Shown piece after piece: positions 24,487 to 33,899 of a stretch of 39,727 bases of DNA (position 1 is its first letter; each line of letters starts with the position of its first letter). The notes under the pieces were generated by a model. It made no database searches. It was not told the DNA's origin and saw nothing but the letters and a program-made list of their open reading frames with translations. Origin of the DNA: Bacteroidaceae bacterium. Lineage in GTDB: Bacteria > Bacteroidota > Bacteroidia > Bacteroidales > Bacteroidaceae. The position numbers and the translations under genes were made by a program. Location of the stretch: the NCBI GenBank assembly GCA_017560945.1, contig JAFZDY010000012.1, positions 1-39,727 of the forward strand. Direction: 5' to 3'.

Positions 24487-25890
24487 TTAGAACTCTGCAT
24501 TGCGCGGTGTACGAGGGAAAGGAATGACGTCGCGAATATTGGTCATACCTGTCACGAACAGCAACAGACGCTCGAATCCGAGGCCGAAACCTGCATGAGG
24601 ACATGTACCATACTTACGAGTATCGAGGTACCACCACATATCCTTCATGGGGATGTCCAACTCCTTGATGCGAGTCATCAACTTGTCGTAGCTCTCCTCA
24701 CGCACACTTCCACCAATGATTTCGCCAATCTGAGGGAAGAGAACATCAGTACCCTGTACTGTCTTGCCATCCTCGTTTTGCTTCATATAGAAAGCCTTGA
24801 TTTCCTTGGGATAATCGGTCATGATGACGGGCTTCTGGAAGTGCTCTTCCACGAGGAAACGCTCGTGCTCGCTGGCAAGGTCGCAACCCCAATATACGGG
24901 GAACTCGAACTTGTGACCACCTGCAATGGCCTCTTCCAAAATCTTGATACCCTCGGTATAGGGCAGACGTACGAAGTCGGACTTCACTACACTCTGCAAA
25001 CGCTCGATAAGACCCTTGTCAACCATCTTGTTGAGGAATTCAAGGTCGTCCTTGCAGTGCTCGAGTGCCCAGTTGACACAGAACTTGATAAACTCTTCCT
25101 CCAAGTCCATCAACTCCTTCAAGTCGGCAAAGGCAACCTCGGGCTCTACCATCCAAAACTCTGCCAAGTGGCGGGGAGTGTTGGAGTTTTCAGCACGGAA
25201 AGTAGGACCAAATGTATAGATGGCTCCCATAGCAGTAGCGGCCAACTCACCTTCCAACTGACCTGAAACAGTGAGGCTTGCCTGCTTGCCAAAGAAATCG
25301 TCGTCATAGATGATAGAACCATTCTCGTCCTTCTTCAAATCATAGAGATTCATGGTTGTTACCTGAAACATCTGACCTGCACCCTCACAGTCAGAGGCAG
25401 TGATGATGGGGGCATTGAAGTAGAAGAATCCCTTCTGGTGGAAGAAATTGTGAATGGCCATGGCCATGTTGTGACGAATGCGATATACGGCACCAAATGT
25501 ATTGGTACGAGGACGCAAGTGGGCAATCTCGCGAAGGAACTCCATTGAGTGTCCCTTCTTCTGAAGGGGATAAGTGTTGTCGCACACACCCAATACCTCG
25601 ATTTCGCGTGCCTGGATTTCTGCTGCCTGACCTGAGCCAACAGACTCTACCAACTCACCATTCACACTCAAGCAAGCGCCAGTGGTAATCAACTTCAACA
25701 TCTCTTCGTCAAAGTTTGCCACATCGACCACAATCTGTACATTATTGATGGTAGAACCGTCATTCAAAGCAATGAAATTCACTTGCTTACTGCCACGACG
25801 AGTACGTACCCAACCTTTTACATTGACCATGGAGCCAAAGTCGGTACGCTTCAACAGGTCAACTATCTTTGTTCTGCAAATATTTTCCAT
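24487..25890 (-). CDS. asnS: Asparagine-tRNA ligase
   Basis: A class IIb aminoacyl-tRNA synthetase that charges tRNA-Asn. The 467-aa product has an N-terminal OB fold ([25 protein letters not shown] near 20-45), motif 1 around [16 protein letters not shown], motif 2 ([25 protein letters not shown]) and motif 3 in [27 protein letters not shown], ending in NAEF. The [13 protein letters not shown] sequence separates it from AspRS and LysRS. It lies 28 bases downstream of the RluB-like gene and is probably read from the same transcript. Confidence 0.96.
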   Translation of the reverse strand: MENICRTKIVDLLKRTDFGSMVNVKGWVRTRRGSKQVNFIALNDGSTINNVQIVVDVANFDEEMLKLITTGACLSVNGELVESVGSGQAAEIQAREIEVLGVCDNTYPLQKKGHSMEFLREIAHLRPRTNTFGAVYRIRHNMAMAIHNFFHQKGFFYFNAPIITASDCEGAGQMFQVTTMNLYDLKKDENGSIIYDDDFFGKQASLTVSGQLEGELAATAMGAIYTFGPTFRAENSNTPRHLAEFWMVEPEVAFADLKELMDLEEEFIKFCVNWALEHCKDDLEFLNKMVDKGLIERLQSVVKSDFVRLPYTEGIKILEEAIAGGHKFEFPVYWGCDLASEHERFLVEEHFQKPVIMTDYPKEIKAFYMKQNEDGKTVQGTDVLFPQIGEIIGGSVREESYDKLMTRIKELDIPMKDMWWYLDTRKYGTCPHAGFGLGFERLLLFVTGMTNIRDVIPFPRTPRNAEF

Positions 25891-25918
25891 TTGTTCAATC
25901 TCTCTTTAAAATTTGTCA

Positions 25919-27298
25919 TTATGCAAACGCACCCATACGCAACATATTCACCTCAGCCTCGGTCAAGAAACGCCAATCTCCACGACGGATACCTTTCTTG
26001 GTAAGACCTGCAAATGATACACGGTCGAGCTTGGTCACCTTGTAGCCCAATGACTCGAATATGCGACGTACGATACGATTCTTTCCTGAATGAATCTCAA
26101 TGCCAACCTGCTTCTTGTCAGTTTCGTGAGCGTAGCTGATGGCATCGGCGTGAATCTCTCCATCCTCCAAAGTGATACCTGCTGCAATCTGGTCGAGGTC
26201 AGCCTTGGTTACATTCTTGTCACAGAAGACGTGATAAATCTTTCTCTTCAAGAACTTGGGATGTGTCAACTTGGAAGCCAAGTCACCATCGTTGGTAAGC
26301 AACAGTACACCAGTGGTGTTACGGTCCAATCGGCCAACGGGATAGATGCGCTCGGCACATGCACCCTTCACAAGTTCCATCACTGTCTTGCGCTCCTGAG
26401 GATCGTCAGTTGTAGTCACACAATCTTTGGGTTTGTTCAAGAGGATGTAAACCTTACGCTCGGTGCTCACCTGCTGATCGTGAAACTTGATAACATCTGA
26501 ACGATGTACCTTGGTACCCAACTCAGTAACGATTTCTCCATTCACAGAAACCACACCAGCTGCAATGAATTCATCTGCCTCGCGACGAGAGCAAATGCCG
26601 GCATTGGCCAAATACTTGTTCAAACGAACGGGCTCATTCGGATCGGCAAGGATTTCCTTGTATTCAATCTGCTTCTTCTTGCTATACTTGGCATTGGGAT
26701 TGTAGCCTGCAGTGCGCTGACGCATACCTCCGCCTTGAGGACGTGCTCCACCTGCACTGAATCCGCCTGTGCGACGTTGAGGACGGTCTTGTCCATAGCT
26801 TCCACCACCTGCATTGTTGCTACGCCAGGGGCGTTCCTCAGCATTGTTGTAATTTCCGCTATTGAAGCGAGGACGTTGGGGACGGTCGCCGTATGAAGGG
26901 CGTCCAGCGCCGTAAGAAGAGGGGCGGAAAGGACGGCTCTCGCCACCTTCCTGACGATTACCATTGTCATACGAGCGTGACTGACGCGGATAGCGTGACG
27001 CGTATCCACCCTCGCCTTGGTTGCCATTCACACGTGAATAGCGAGGACGGCCTTCGCCTCCATTCTCTGATGTCTGTGTGAAGCGAGGACGTTGGGGACG
27101 ATCGGCACGATTGCCATATCCATTTCCTGCGCGATTGCCATATCCACTGGGACGGAAAGGACGGCTACCCTCCTCGCGGTTATAATTGTTGTAACTATTG
27201 TATCTGTTCTCACGGTTATACGATCTGTTGTAACCTTCATTTGCGCCCTCCTGATTCTCATCAGAACCGTTGCGCCATTTTTCATTTTCTGTCATCAT
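25919..27298 (-). CDS. rluB: RsuA/RluB-family rRNA pseudouridine synthase with RGY-rich N-terminus
   Basis: The C-terminal half is a complete pseudouridine synthase: an S4 RNA-binding domain (RLNKYLANAGICSRREADEFI near 223-245) and a catalytic domain with VGRLDRNTTG, in which D325 is the nucleophile. RsuA/RluB enzymes modify rRNA, and RluB acts at 23S U2605 in E. coli. The first 200 residues are of low complexity, rich in Arg, Gly, Asn, Tyr and Ser with repeated RPQRPRF and RPFRPSxYG units, and are probably disordered and RNA-binding. The RluB assignment within the family is likely but not certain. It is the gene before asnS. Confidence 0.85.
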   Translation of the reverse strand: MMTENEKWRNGSDENQEGANEGYNRSYNRENRYNSYNNYNREEGSRPFRPSGYGNRAGNGYGNRADRPQRPRFTQTSENGGEGRPRYSRVNGNQGEGGYASRYPRQSRSYDNGNRQEGGESRPFRPSSYGAGRPSYGDRPQRPRFNSGNYNNAEERPWRSNNAGGGSYGQDRPQRRTGGFSAGGARPQGGGMRQRTAGYNPNAKYSKKKQIEYKEILADPNEPVRLNKYLANAGICSRREADEFIAAGVVSVNGEIVTELGTKVHRSDVIKFHDQQVSTERKVYILLNKPKDCVTTTDDPQERKTVMELVKGACAERIYPVGRLDRNTTGVLLLTNDGDLASKLTHPKFLKRKIYHVFCDKNVTKADLDQIAAGITLEDGEIHADAISYAHETDKKQVGIEIHSGKNRIVRRIFESLGYKVTKLDRVSFAGLTKKGIRRGDWRFLTEAEVNMLRMGAFA

Positions 27299-27378
27299 AC
27301 TTTTTACTTAAAATGTTTACGCCCTCGCGGGCTTTTCTCGTTTTTTCCTTTATCTAAAAATCTTTGTCTGAAGAAGGA

Positions 27379-28725
27379 TTACACACCAGTGTAGGTTCGC
27401 GGTGTAATCACTCTCAATTCTTTCTTAACGTCTTCGCAGACATTTAGTTCTTCAATGAAGGCCTTTATTGACTCCTCGGTGATTGCTTGGTTGGTACGAG
27501 TCAATGCTTTCAATGCTTCATAAGGGTTGGGGTACGCCTCGCGACGCAATACAGTTTGGATGGCCTCAGCCACTACACTCCAGCAGTTGTCCAAGTCGCG
27601 ATAGATAGCGGGCTCGTTGAGCAACAACTTGCGAAGTCCCTTCAAGGTACTCTGAATGGCAATAACGATGTGTCCAAAGGGCACGCCCACGTTGCGCAAT
27701 ACAGTAGAGTCGGTCAAGTCGCGTTGCAAGCGTGACACGGGCAACTTTGAAGAGAGGTGCTCCAATATAGCATTGGCCACGCCCAAGTTACCTTCAGAGT
27801 TTTCAAAGTCAATGGGGTTAACCTTGTGCGGCATTGCGCTCGAACCTACTTCACCAGCCTTAATCTTCTGCTTGAAGTACTCCATTGAGATATATTGCCA
27901 GAAGTCGCGATTCATATCAATCAAGATGGTATTGATGCGCTTCATGGTATCAAAGATAGCTCCCAAGTTGTCGTAGTTGGAAATCTGAGTGGTGTACTCC
28001 TCGCGCTCGAGTCCCAATTTCTCGGCCACGAAGCGATTACCAAAGGCCTTCCAATCGTACATCGGATAGGCTACGTTGTGTGCATTGTAGTTACCTGTTG
28101 CACCACCAAACTTGGCGGTGATAGGGCAAGCCTTCAACACGGCAAGTTGCTTCTCCAAACGATAGACAAACACCATCACTTCCTTACCCAAACGAGTAGG
28201 TGACGCGGGTTGTCCGTGAGTCTTGGCCAACATGGGGATGTTCTTCCATTCCTCGGCATAGGTGCGAAGTTGCTCAAGCAATTCGTCCACCAACGGATAG
28301 TACACATCGTTCAAAGCCTCCTTGATAGAGAGGGGCACTGAAGTATTGTTGATGTCCTGAGAAGTGAGGCCGAAGTGAATGAACTCCTTGTAGGCATCCA
28401 ATCCGCCCAACTTGTCAAACTGCTCCTTGATGAAGTACTCCACAGCCTTCACGTCGTGATTTGTCACACCCTCAATCTCCTTGATACGTGCAGCATCTGC
28501 CTCCGAAAAATTGCGATAGATGTCGCGCAATGCTTCGAAAAGATTCGCATCAAAGCCCTTCAACTGAGGCAGGGGCAACTCACACAGGGTAATAAAATAT
28601 TCGATTTCTACCTGCACTCTGTACTTAATCAGTGCAAATTCAGAAAAATAAGAGGCCAAAGCTCCCGCCTTTCCTCTATAGCGACCATCAATAGGCGATA
28701 TGGCCGTAAGAATATCGAGCTCCAT
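27379..28725 (-). CDS. purB: Adenylosuccinate lyase
   Basis: PurB cleaves SAICAR and adenylosuccinate, releasing fumarate, in purine synthesis. The 448-aa product has the fumarase/aspartase superfamily signature S295-S-AMPHK301-VNPIDFENSEGN, THGQPASPTRLGKE (active-site His segment) and LTSQDINNTSVPL. The N-terminus (LTAISPIDGRYRGK) is that of the E. coli-type PurB. It has its own -7 element upstream at 28752-28759. Downstream, 80 bases separate it from the RluB-like gene with no convincing terminator, so readthrough to that gene and asnS is possible. Confidence 0.95.
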   Translation of the reverse strand: MELDILTAISPIDGRYRGKAGALASYFSEFALIKYRVQVEIEYFITLCELPLPQLKGFDANLFEALRDIYRNFSEADAARIKEIEGVTNHDVKAVEYFIKEQFDKLGGLDAYKEFIHFGLTSQDINNTSVPLSIKEALNDVYYPLVDELLEQLRTYAEEWKNIPMLAKTHGQPASPTRLGKEVMVFVYRLEKQLAVLKACPITAKFGGATGNYNAHNVAYPMYDWKAFGNRFVAEKLGLEREEYTTQISNYDNLGAIFDTMKRINTILIDMNRDFWQYISMEYFKQKIKAGEVGSSAMPHKVNPIDFENSEGNLGVANAILEHLSSKLPVSRLQRDLTDSTVLRNVGVPFGHIVIAIQSTLKGLRKLLLNEPAIYRDLDNCWSVVAEAIQTVLRREAYPNPYEALKALTRTNQAITEESIKAFIEELNVCEDVKKELRVITPRTYTGV

Positions 28726-28751
28726 AAAATATAAAAATAATTATCAAGCCG

Positions 28752-28759
28752 CAAAGTTA
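28752..28759 (-). promoter_or_regulatory. purB promoter, -7 element
   Basis: On the - strand TAACTTTG matches TAnnTTTG exactly and is followed by cggc. The start of transcription would be about 20 bases before the ATG. No TTTG is seen at the -33 position, so this is the -7 half only. Confidence 0.55.
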
Positions 28760-28812
28760 CAGTTTTTTATTGAATTTTTCCCCTGCCTGAAAAAAGTTTT
28801 TTCCCTACGGGA

Positions 28813-28878
28813 GAAAAAAAACGGAGAAACCTTCCCCAAAAGCATGGTTGACACACTTTTCGAGGGCGATTTCTCCGT
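28813..28878 (-). terminator. Terminator downstream of the YfhO-family gene
   Basis: On the - strand acggagaaa (28878-28870) and tttctccgt (28829-28821) pair over 9 bp. Inside the long loop, tcgaaaag and cttttgg-type sequences can pair further. Eight T (complement of 28813-28820) follow directly. It begins 11 bases past the stop of the membrane protein gene and separates it from purB. Confidence 0.7.
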
Positions 28879-28888
28879 AAATATCCTA

Positions 28889-31408
28889 TTACTTGTTGCC
28901 CTTACGGAATTGCAAAGCTATGGCAATCACAAAGCCAACAAGCAGAAGCGCCAATGCAGTGTAAGCAATGGCCTCAGTAATGTGCAACGACTGAGGATCG
29001 AACACAAACTCGATGGTGTGCTTGCCTGCAGGCACATTCATTGCACGCAGGATGTAGTCGGCACGGCCATGCTCCACCTCCTCGCCATCGATGTATGAGC
29101 GCCAACCAGGGTAGTATATTTCAGAGAATACTACCACACCCCCACTCTTGCTATCAGTTTCATAAGTCAGGCGATTGGCATCGTAACTCTTGAGCACTAT
29201 CTGGCCCTCTGACTCCACGGCCTTCACCTGCTCCTTGAACTTATTGTCCACCACAGCAGTAATAGTGGGATTGATAAAATGCAGAGCATCAATCTCTTCG
29301 TTAGCATTAGCCACATACTTCACGTCCTTCACAAACCATGCATTTCCAAATGCGTGAGGATTGAACACAGGCAAGGTTCCTCCACCCTGAGTAGGCATGA
29401 TGAACCAATGCGTATTGAGCATATTCAACACAGGGAATTTAGCTGCTTGCACACTGTCCATGTCTCCATTCGTGCGCACAATTTCCTCCATCACATCACG
29501 CATCTCACCTGCGATGTGTACCTCTATCATCTCCTGATAACGACGGAGTTTAGCTGCATGATAGCCACCCACACTCTTGTGGAAGTACGACGTATTGTTC
29601 TCGTTGAAAGTATTGCTCGCCAAATTCAACACACGATAGTCAAGCGACTTGTCTTGAAGGATGGTTTCATCCGTAGCTGTCTTCTTAAATGTGTTGGCAA
29701 TGGCACGCTTGGGAGTAAACTGAGACTTATCATTGGGATTGAGGTAGCGAAGATTCACTTGCCACATATCGAACAAGCAGAGGACGAACAACAAGCCCAC
29801 CATCCACTTGGCACTGAGCTTGCGCCAAACGAAACACATCACCACAATGGCGCCCACCACGATGATGAAGAAACTACGCCATGCATCGCTGACAAAGATG
29901 CTTTGACGCACTTCCATGAGATTGGCCATGAAGGCATTCAAGTGCTCGGCGGGCAAAGCACTCTTGAGCATAGACACTTCACTGCTCGAGATGTAGTTGG
30001 GGAAGAAAACGCCTGGCATAATGGCAAAGAGCAAGGTGAGGCCTCCCACTATACCCACACTGAGGTAAAGGCTCTTCTGCAAAGAGAGTTTTCCCTTCAC
30101 ATAAAGCGGCTCATTCAACTGACCATCCTTCACACACTGAACAACCTCCTTCAACGCCAACATACCCAACAATGGTATGGTAAACTCGGCTATTACCAAT
30201 ATAGAGGCTACGGCTCTAAACTTCGCATACATAGGGACATAGTCGAGGAAAAAGTCTGTAAATCCCATAAAGTTCTTTCCCCACGAAAGGAGAATAGAAA
30301 GCACAGTTGCCGCCAACAATGCCCACTTTATAGGGCCACGCACAATAAACAAGCCCAACACGAAGAGCACCACCACAAAAGCACCCACATACACAGGTCC
30401 TGAAGTGCCAGGTTGCTCTCCCCAATATTGTCCCATCTGAGTGAAGATGCTACGGTAGATGGGATTAGCCTTCTGCATAGCTTTCTCATTGCGACCCATC
30501 GACACAGACGCTCCTCCCTTGGTGTTAGGCACGAGCAATGTCCAAGTCTCACCAATACCATAACTCCAAGCAGTAATATAGTCACGTTCAAGACCACTAC
30601 TTGTCTGATTACCAGTATCAGCCTTTACCAATTCACTCTTACCACGCATAGTTTCCTTACTATACTCATAAGTGTGGTAAAGATTAGAAAGGTTGGTGGC
30701 AACTCCCACCAAACCAGCTACGAGCAAAACCGCTGAAGCCTTCCAATAACCAGCCAACTTACCTTTACGCCAAGCATCTACACCATACGCAATGGCCATA
30801 AAGAACATAGGATAGAGGAAGTAGTAAGTCATCTGCACATGGTTGGAGCGTATCTGTAATCCTACGAACAAGGCCGTAAGCAAAGCTCCCCACAACCATT
30901 TCCCCCTATAAATCAACACCATACCCGCTATGGTCACTGGGATGTATGCGAGAGTCAACACCTTCCAAATGTGACCAGCCGCAATGATGATGAAGAAATA
31001 GGACGAGAAGGCCCACAACACTGCTCCAAGAGCTGCCATCCAAGCGCGGAAGTCAAATGCACGAAGCAATATGTAGAAGCCCAACAACATGATGAACACG
31101 TAGTAAGTGTACCCTGGGATGAACAAACGATAGGCACGCTCTACCCATCTGAGAGTATCACTCGACTCATAACTGGGAGACATCTGATAGGTAGGCATTC
31201 CTCCGAACAGAGAATTTGTCCAGCGAGTACGCTCACCTGTACGCTCCAAATATTCTACCGATTCTTGTCCAGCGCCAATACCAGCCGCATGGTCATGTTG
31301 TCCAAGAACCAATCCTTCCACATTAGCAGGATAGAAATAGACAAACGAAATAAGGGCAAACAAGGCCACCGCTACCACATCAGGTAGCAATCTTTTTACT
31401 AAATTCAT
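28889..31408 (-). CDS. YfhO-family large membrane protein
   Basis: An 839-aa protein with about 12 or more membrane helices. It starts with VVAVALFALISFVYFYP, followed by the extracytoplasmic loop GLVLGQHDHAAGIGAGQE and the TNSLFGGMPTYQMSP segment, both typical of the Bacteroidetes YfhO group. After the last internal helices (about residue 540) comes a large extracytoplasmic domain with YRVLNLASNTFNENNTSYFHKSVGGYHAAKLRRYQ. It ends with one C-terminal helix (AIAYTALALLLVGFVIAIAL). The fold is related to GT-C glycosyltransferases, and some members of the family modify teichoic or lipid glycans. The substrate here is unknown. It is transcribed divergently from mtnN. Confidence 0.85.
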   Translation of the reverse strand: MNLVKRLLPDVVAVALFALISFVYFYPANVEGLVLGQHDHAAGIGAGQESVEYLERTGERTRWTNSLFGGMPTYQMSPSYESSDTLRWVERAYRLFIPGYTYYVFIMLLGFYILLRAFDFRAWMAALGAVLWAFSSYFFIIIAAGHIWKVLTLAYIPVTIAGMVLIYRGKWLWGALLTALFVGLQIRSNHVQMTYYFLYPMFFMAIAYGVDAWRKGKLAGYWKASAVLLVAGLVGVATNLSNLYHTYEYSKETMRGKSELVKADTGNQTSSGLERDYITAWSYGIGETWTLLVPNTKGGASVSMGRNEKAMQKANPIYRSIFTQMGQYWGEQPGTSGPVYVGAFVVVLFVLGLFIVRGPIKWALLAATVLSILLSWGKNFMGFTDFFLDYVPMYAKFRAVASILVIAEFTIPLLGMLALKEVVQCVKDGQLNEPLYVKGKLSLQKSLYLSVGIVGGLTLLFAIMPGVFFPNYISSSEVSMLKSALPAEHLNAFMANLMEVRQSIFVSDAWRSFFIIVVGAIVVMCFVWRKLSAKWMVGLLFVLCLFDMWQVNLRYLNPNDKSQFTPKRAIANTFKKTATDETILQDKSLDYRVLNLASNTFNENNTSYFHKSVGGYHAAKLRRYQEMIEVHIAGEMRDVMEEIVRTNGDMDSVQAAKFPVLNMLNTHWFIMPTQGGGTLPVFNPHAFGNAWFVKDVKYVANANEEIDALHFINPTITAVVDNKFKEQVKAVESEGQIVLKSYDANRLTYETDSKSGGVVVFSEIYYPGWRSYIDGEEVEHGRADYILRAMNVPAGKHTIEFVFDPQSLHITEAIAYTALALLLVGFVIAIALQFRKGNK

Positions 31409-31430
31409 ATTAAAATGTGATTAAGAGCCG

Positions 31431-31438
31431 CAAAGATA
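31431..31438 (-). promoter_or_regulatory. -7 element for the YfhO-family gene
   Basis: On the - strand TATCTTTG matches TAnnTTTG exactly, 23 bases upstream of the start codon. No TTTG -33 element is evident. It faces the -7 element of mtnN at 31461-31468, so the two promoter regions overlap. Confidence 0.55.
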
Positions 31439-31460
31439 CAATTAACTCTGATAAAATACG

Positions 31461-31468
31461 TACATTTG
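31461..31468 (+). promoter_or_regulatory. -7 element for mtnN-luxS
   Basis: TACATTTG matches TAnnTTTG exactly and lies 24 bases before the mtnN start. The -33 position (about 31438-31441) reads acaa or caat rather than TTTG. It would overlap the -7 element of the divergent gene. Confidence 0.55.
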
Positions 31469-31492
31469 CACGCAGAAATAACATTTTAAAGG

Positions 31493-32197
31493 ATGAAAAT
31501 AGGAATCATTACCGCCATGAGCATGGAGTTCGACCAAGTAGTCGGTCTCCTACAATGCAAAAAAGAATATACAGGTGGCCCCTTCAAGTTCACAGAAGGT
31601 GTAGCAGGAGAGAACACCCTTGTACTGATGAAATGCGGCATCGGAAAAGTAAATGCCGCCGCTGGAGCAGTAGAACTCATCAACCGTTTCCAACCCGACT
31701 GTATCATAAGCACAGGAGTGGCTGGAGGTATCGACCACAGTCTGAAAGTAATGGATGTGGTAGTTAGCAAACACATTGTGTACCACGACGTTTGGTGTGG
31801 AGAGGGAAACGAATACGGACAAGTACAGGGACTTCCCACCTACTTTGCAGGCAATACCACTCTATTGGATTGCGCTCTTTCTCTCACTCCCAAAACAGAA
31901 GGAATGACTATCCATGGTGGTCTCATCTGTAGTGGAGACAAGTTTATCACCGACCGCAACGAATTAGACTTTATCAAAAGTCGTTTCTCCAATGGTTTGG
32001 CCGTAGATATGGAGTCAGGCTCCATTGCCCAAGTATGCCACCTCTACAAGGTACCCTTCATCAGTTTCCGCATCATCAGCGATACTCCTGGTGCCGATGA
32101 GCATTGGCAACAGTACACAAACTTTTGGGAAACTATAGCCGAACGTTCATTCAGCATTACCCACCAATTCTTAAACGCATTACCGAAAACTTTATAA
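31493..32197 (+). CDS. mtnN: 5'-methylthioadenosine/S-adenosylhomocysteine nucleosidase
   Basis: MtnN (Pfs) hydrolyses S-adenosylhomocysteine to adenine and S-ribosylhomocysteine, the substrate of LuxS, and also methylthioadenosine. The 234-aa product has MKIGIITAMSMEFDQV (catalytic Glu12), IISTGVAGGID, VDMESGSIAQVCH (the Met-Glu pair that binds ribose) and the catalytic Asp in RIISDTPGADEH. These are the diagnostic motifs of the family. luxS follows after 12 bases, so the two successive steps of the pathway are encoded by one message. The ATG at 31493 is preceded by aaagg. Confidence 0.96.
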   Translation: MKIGIITAMSMEFDQVVGLLQCKKEYTGGPFKFTEGVAGENTLVLMKCGIGKVNAAAGAVELINRFQPDCIISTGVAGGIDHSLKVMDVVVSKHIVYHDVWCGEGNEYGQVQGLPTYFAGNTTLLDCALSLTPKTEGMTIHGGLICSGDKFITDRNELDFIKSRFSNGLAVDMESGSIAQVCHLYKVPFISFRIISDTPGADEHWQQYTNFWETIAERSFSITHQFLNALPKTL

Positions 32198-32209
32198 AGA
32201 TTTGGACAA

Positions 32210-32689
32210 ATGAAAAAGATACCAAGCTTCACCATCGATCATAACCGCCTTGTACGCGGCATATACGTATCTCGTCAAGACAATGTTGGAGACGATATGG
32301 TAACAACATTCGACGTTCGAATGAAGGAACCTAATCGTGAGCCCGCACTCGGTCAAGGAGCCTTACACACCATCGAGCATTTGGCCGCCACTTATCTGCG
32401 CAACCACCCCACATGGGCTGACAAGATTATCTATTGGGGACCTATGGGTTGCCTCACAGGAAACTACCTCTTGGTCAAGGGAAACCTTACCTCGGCCGAT
32501 ATCCTTCCACTGATGATTGAAACATTCAGCTTCATTGCCAATTACGAAGGAGAGATACCTGGCGCTTCAGCCAAGGATTGCGGAAATTACCTATTGCAAG
32601 ATTTGCCTATGGCTCGTTGGGAAGCCAACAAATATTTGACAGAGGTTTTAGACGTCGCCACCGAGCAAAATCTTGTATATCCGCAATAA
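32210..32689 (+). CDS. luxS: S-ribosylhomocysteine lyase LuxS
   Basis: LuxS splits S-ribosylhomocysteine into homocysteine and 4,5-dihydroxy-2,3-pentanedione, the precursor of autoinducer-2. The 159-aa product has the metal-binding H53-TIE-H57 motif, the GPMGC81-LTG segment with the catalytic Cys, and the third metal ligand C124 in SAKDCGNYL. All key residues are present and the length is normal, so the enzyme should be active. Being directly downstream of mtnN, it completes the detoxification of S-adenosylhomocysteine. A strong terminator follows at 32753. Confidence 0.97.
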   Translation: MKKIPSFTIDHNRLVRGIYVSRQDNVGDDMVTTFDVRMKEPNREPALGQGALHTIEHLAATYLRNHPTWADKIIYWGPMGCLTGNYLLVKGNLTSADILPLMIETFSFIANYEGEIPGASAKDCGNYLLQDLPMARWEANKYLTEVLDVATEQNLVYPQ

Positions 32690-32752
32690 CTCAGTAGAGA
32701 ATCCCCCTACGAATCCTACAAATATATCGTTTGAAAGACGTAATCTTTTAAT

Positions 32753-32796
32753 ACAAAGAATGCTAATCTTGTCAGGTAAAGATTAGCATTCTTTGT
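32753..32796. terminator. Bidirectional terminator, luxS / DUF4834
   Basis: Arms acaaagaatgctaatctt (32753-32770) and aagattagcattctttgt (32779-32796) pair perfectly over 18 bp around the 8-base loop gtcaggta. The right side is followed by tata and attt, and the left side is preceded by an A/T-rich run, so it can work for luxS on + and for the DUF4834 gene on -. It is the longest perfect stem in the window. Confidence 0.85.
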
Positions 32797-32828
32797 TATA
32801 TTTCATAATGTTTTCAGAAAGGACATCG

Positions 32829-33086
32829 TCAAACCTCTTCAAAATCCACGTATTCACCTTCATCATCAGCGATGACCTTCTTACTTTTCGACGTTTTTTG
32901 TTTTGATGAGCCATCATTTTGAGATTGACGACCATTTCCATCATCAACCTTTTTACCATAGTTTTGCTGACCACGCCCCCAACCGAACATGTGCAACACA
33001 TTTCGAACTAAGGTAAGGCCAATACTCAGCACTACAAGCAAAATAATTATTGGCAGTATAATAAATATCAATCCGAATATTCCCAC
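32829..33086 (-). CDS. DUF4834 family small membrane protein
   Basis: A short protein of Bacteroidetes with one membrane helix (IFGLIFIILPIIILLVVLSIGL), then GWGRGQQNYGKK, a Ser/Gln/Lys-rich linker and the conserved end KKVIADDEGEYVDFEEV, which is the DUF4834 hallmark. The function is unknown. There is no ATG. I took the GTG at 33086 (85 aa) because it puts the helix at the N-terminus as in the family. A TTG at 33131 would add 15 mostly polar residues and cannot be excluded. It is the last gene after psd and pssA on the - strand and ends 33 bases from the luxS terminator. Confidence 0.75.
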   Translation of the reverse strand: MGIFGLIFIILPIIILLVVLSIGLTLVRNVLHMFGWGRGQQNYGKKVDDGNGRQSQNDGSSKQKTSKSKKVIADDEGEYVDFEEV

Positions 33087-33172
33087 AATCTTTTTGTTTT
33101 TTGTTACATCTATTTCTACTATAACAAACAACGTGCCAACCTGTCATTTTGGCACAATCATTTTAAGACTGA

Positions 33173-33880
33173 TTAGGCTTTCCGCTGAGTTATCAAAGAG
33201 AGCAATGCATACCAAATAATAATAGCAGCCAATCCTGCAATACCTAAAATCAACATTAAAGGTACGCATCCCAACAAGAAGATGAATCGAACACGGTTAT
33301 CATACCATGACAAATTCTTAAACTTCAGGGAGAACATAGGTATTTCAGAAACCAGCAACCACGATGTAACCAACACCAAGGCCAACAGATAAAGAGCATT
33401 GAAACTGTCTGACACCAAGAAATCATGCGCCCCCACTACCAACGATCCCCAAAAAAGGGCATTGGCCGGCGTAGGCACACCTATGAAAGAGGATGTCTGA
33501 CGGGTGTCGATATTGAACTTAGCCAAGCGCAAAGCGGAAAAAACAGCTATTAAAAATGCCGTGTACGGAAAAATTTCTTCTCCCACAGACAAAAAATCGG
33601 GCACACGCACTTCTTTAAAAAGGGAGAACACGATCATGGCTGGAGCTACACCAAAGGTGACATCATCGGCCAGTGAATCCAGTTCTTTGCCCAAAGGAGA
33701 ATATGCATTTAATGCACGAGCCAACATCCCATCGAAAAAATCAAAGACTGCACCCAATACAATAAAGGCAAGGGCCATACGATAGTCTCCTTGATAGGCC
33801 GCAACTATAGCGAGGCAACCTGAAAACAGGTTGCAACACGTTACAGCATTAGGAATATGACGTGTAATGCAATTTGCCAT
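33173..33880 (-). CDS. pssA: CDP-diacylglycerol-serine O-phosphatidyltransferase
   Basis: PssA makes phosphatidylserine from CDP-diacylglycerol and L-serine in the membrane. The 235-aa polytopic product has a complete CDP-alcohol phosphotransferase motif, D50-G51-x2-A54-R55-x8-G64-x3-D68-x3-D72, between the first helices, and about seven hydrophobic segments. The start (MANCITRHIPNAVTCCNLFSGC) is that of the B. subtilis type II enzyme. It lies 19 bases downstream of psd, so the two consecutive steps to phosphatidylethanolamine are encoded together, in reverse pathway order. Confidence 0.95.
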   Translation of the reverse strand: MANCITRHIPNAVTCCNLFSGCLAIVAAYQGDYRMALAFIVLGAVFDFFDGMLARALNAYSPLGKELDSLADDVTFGVAPAMIVFSLFKEVRVPDFLSVGEEIFPYTAFLIAVFSALRLAKFNIDTRQTSSFIGVPTPANALFWGSLVVGAHDFLVSDSFNALYLLALVLVTSWLLVSEIPMFSLKFKNLSWYDNRVRFIFLLGCVPLMLILGIAGLAAIIIWYALLSLITQRKA

Positions 33881-33899
33881 ACAAAAAGACTCCTTAGGA

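Noticed and set aside
27321-27332. gccc-tcgc-gggc hairpin with T-run before the RluB-like gene
   Set aside because: The T-run is on the + strand side, where no gene ends. The stem is only 4 bp.
29279-30403. Long + strand open frame of 374 codons
   Set aside because: Antisense to the YfhO-family gene. The composition is rich in His, Gln and Thr, as expected from reverse reading of a membrane protein gene.
32783-33001. - strand frame overlapping the DUF4834 gene
   Set aside because: It is in another frame of the same DNA, and the conserved DUF4834 ending lies in the chosen frame.
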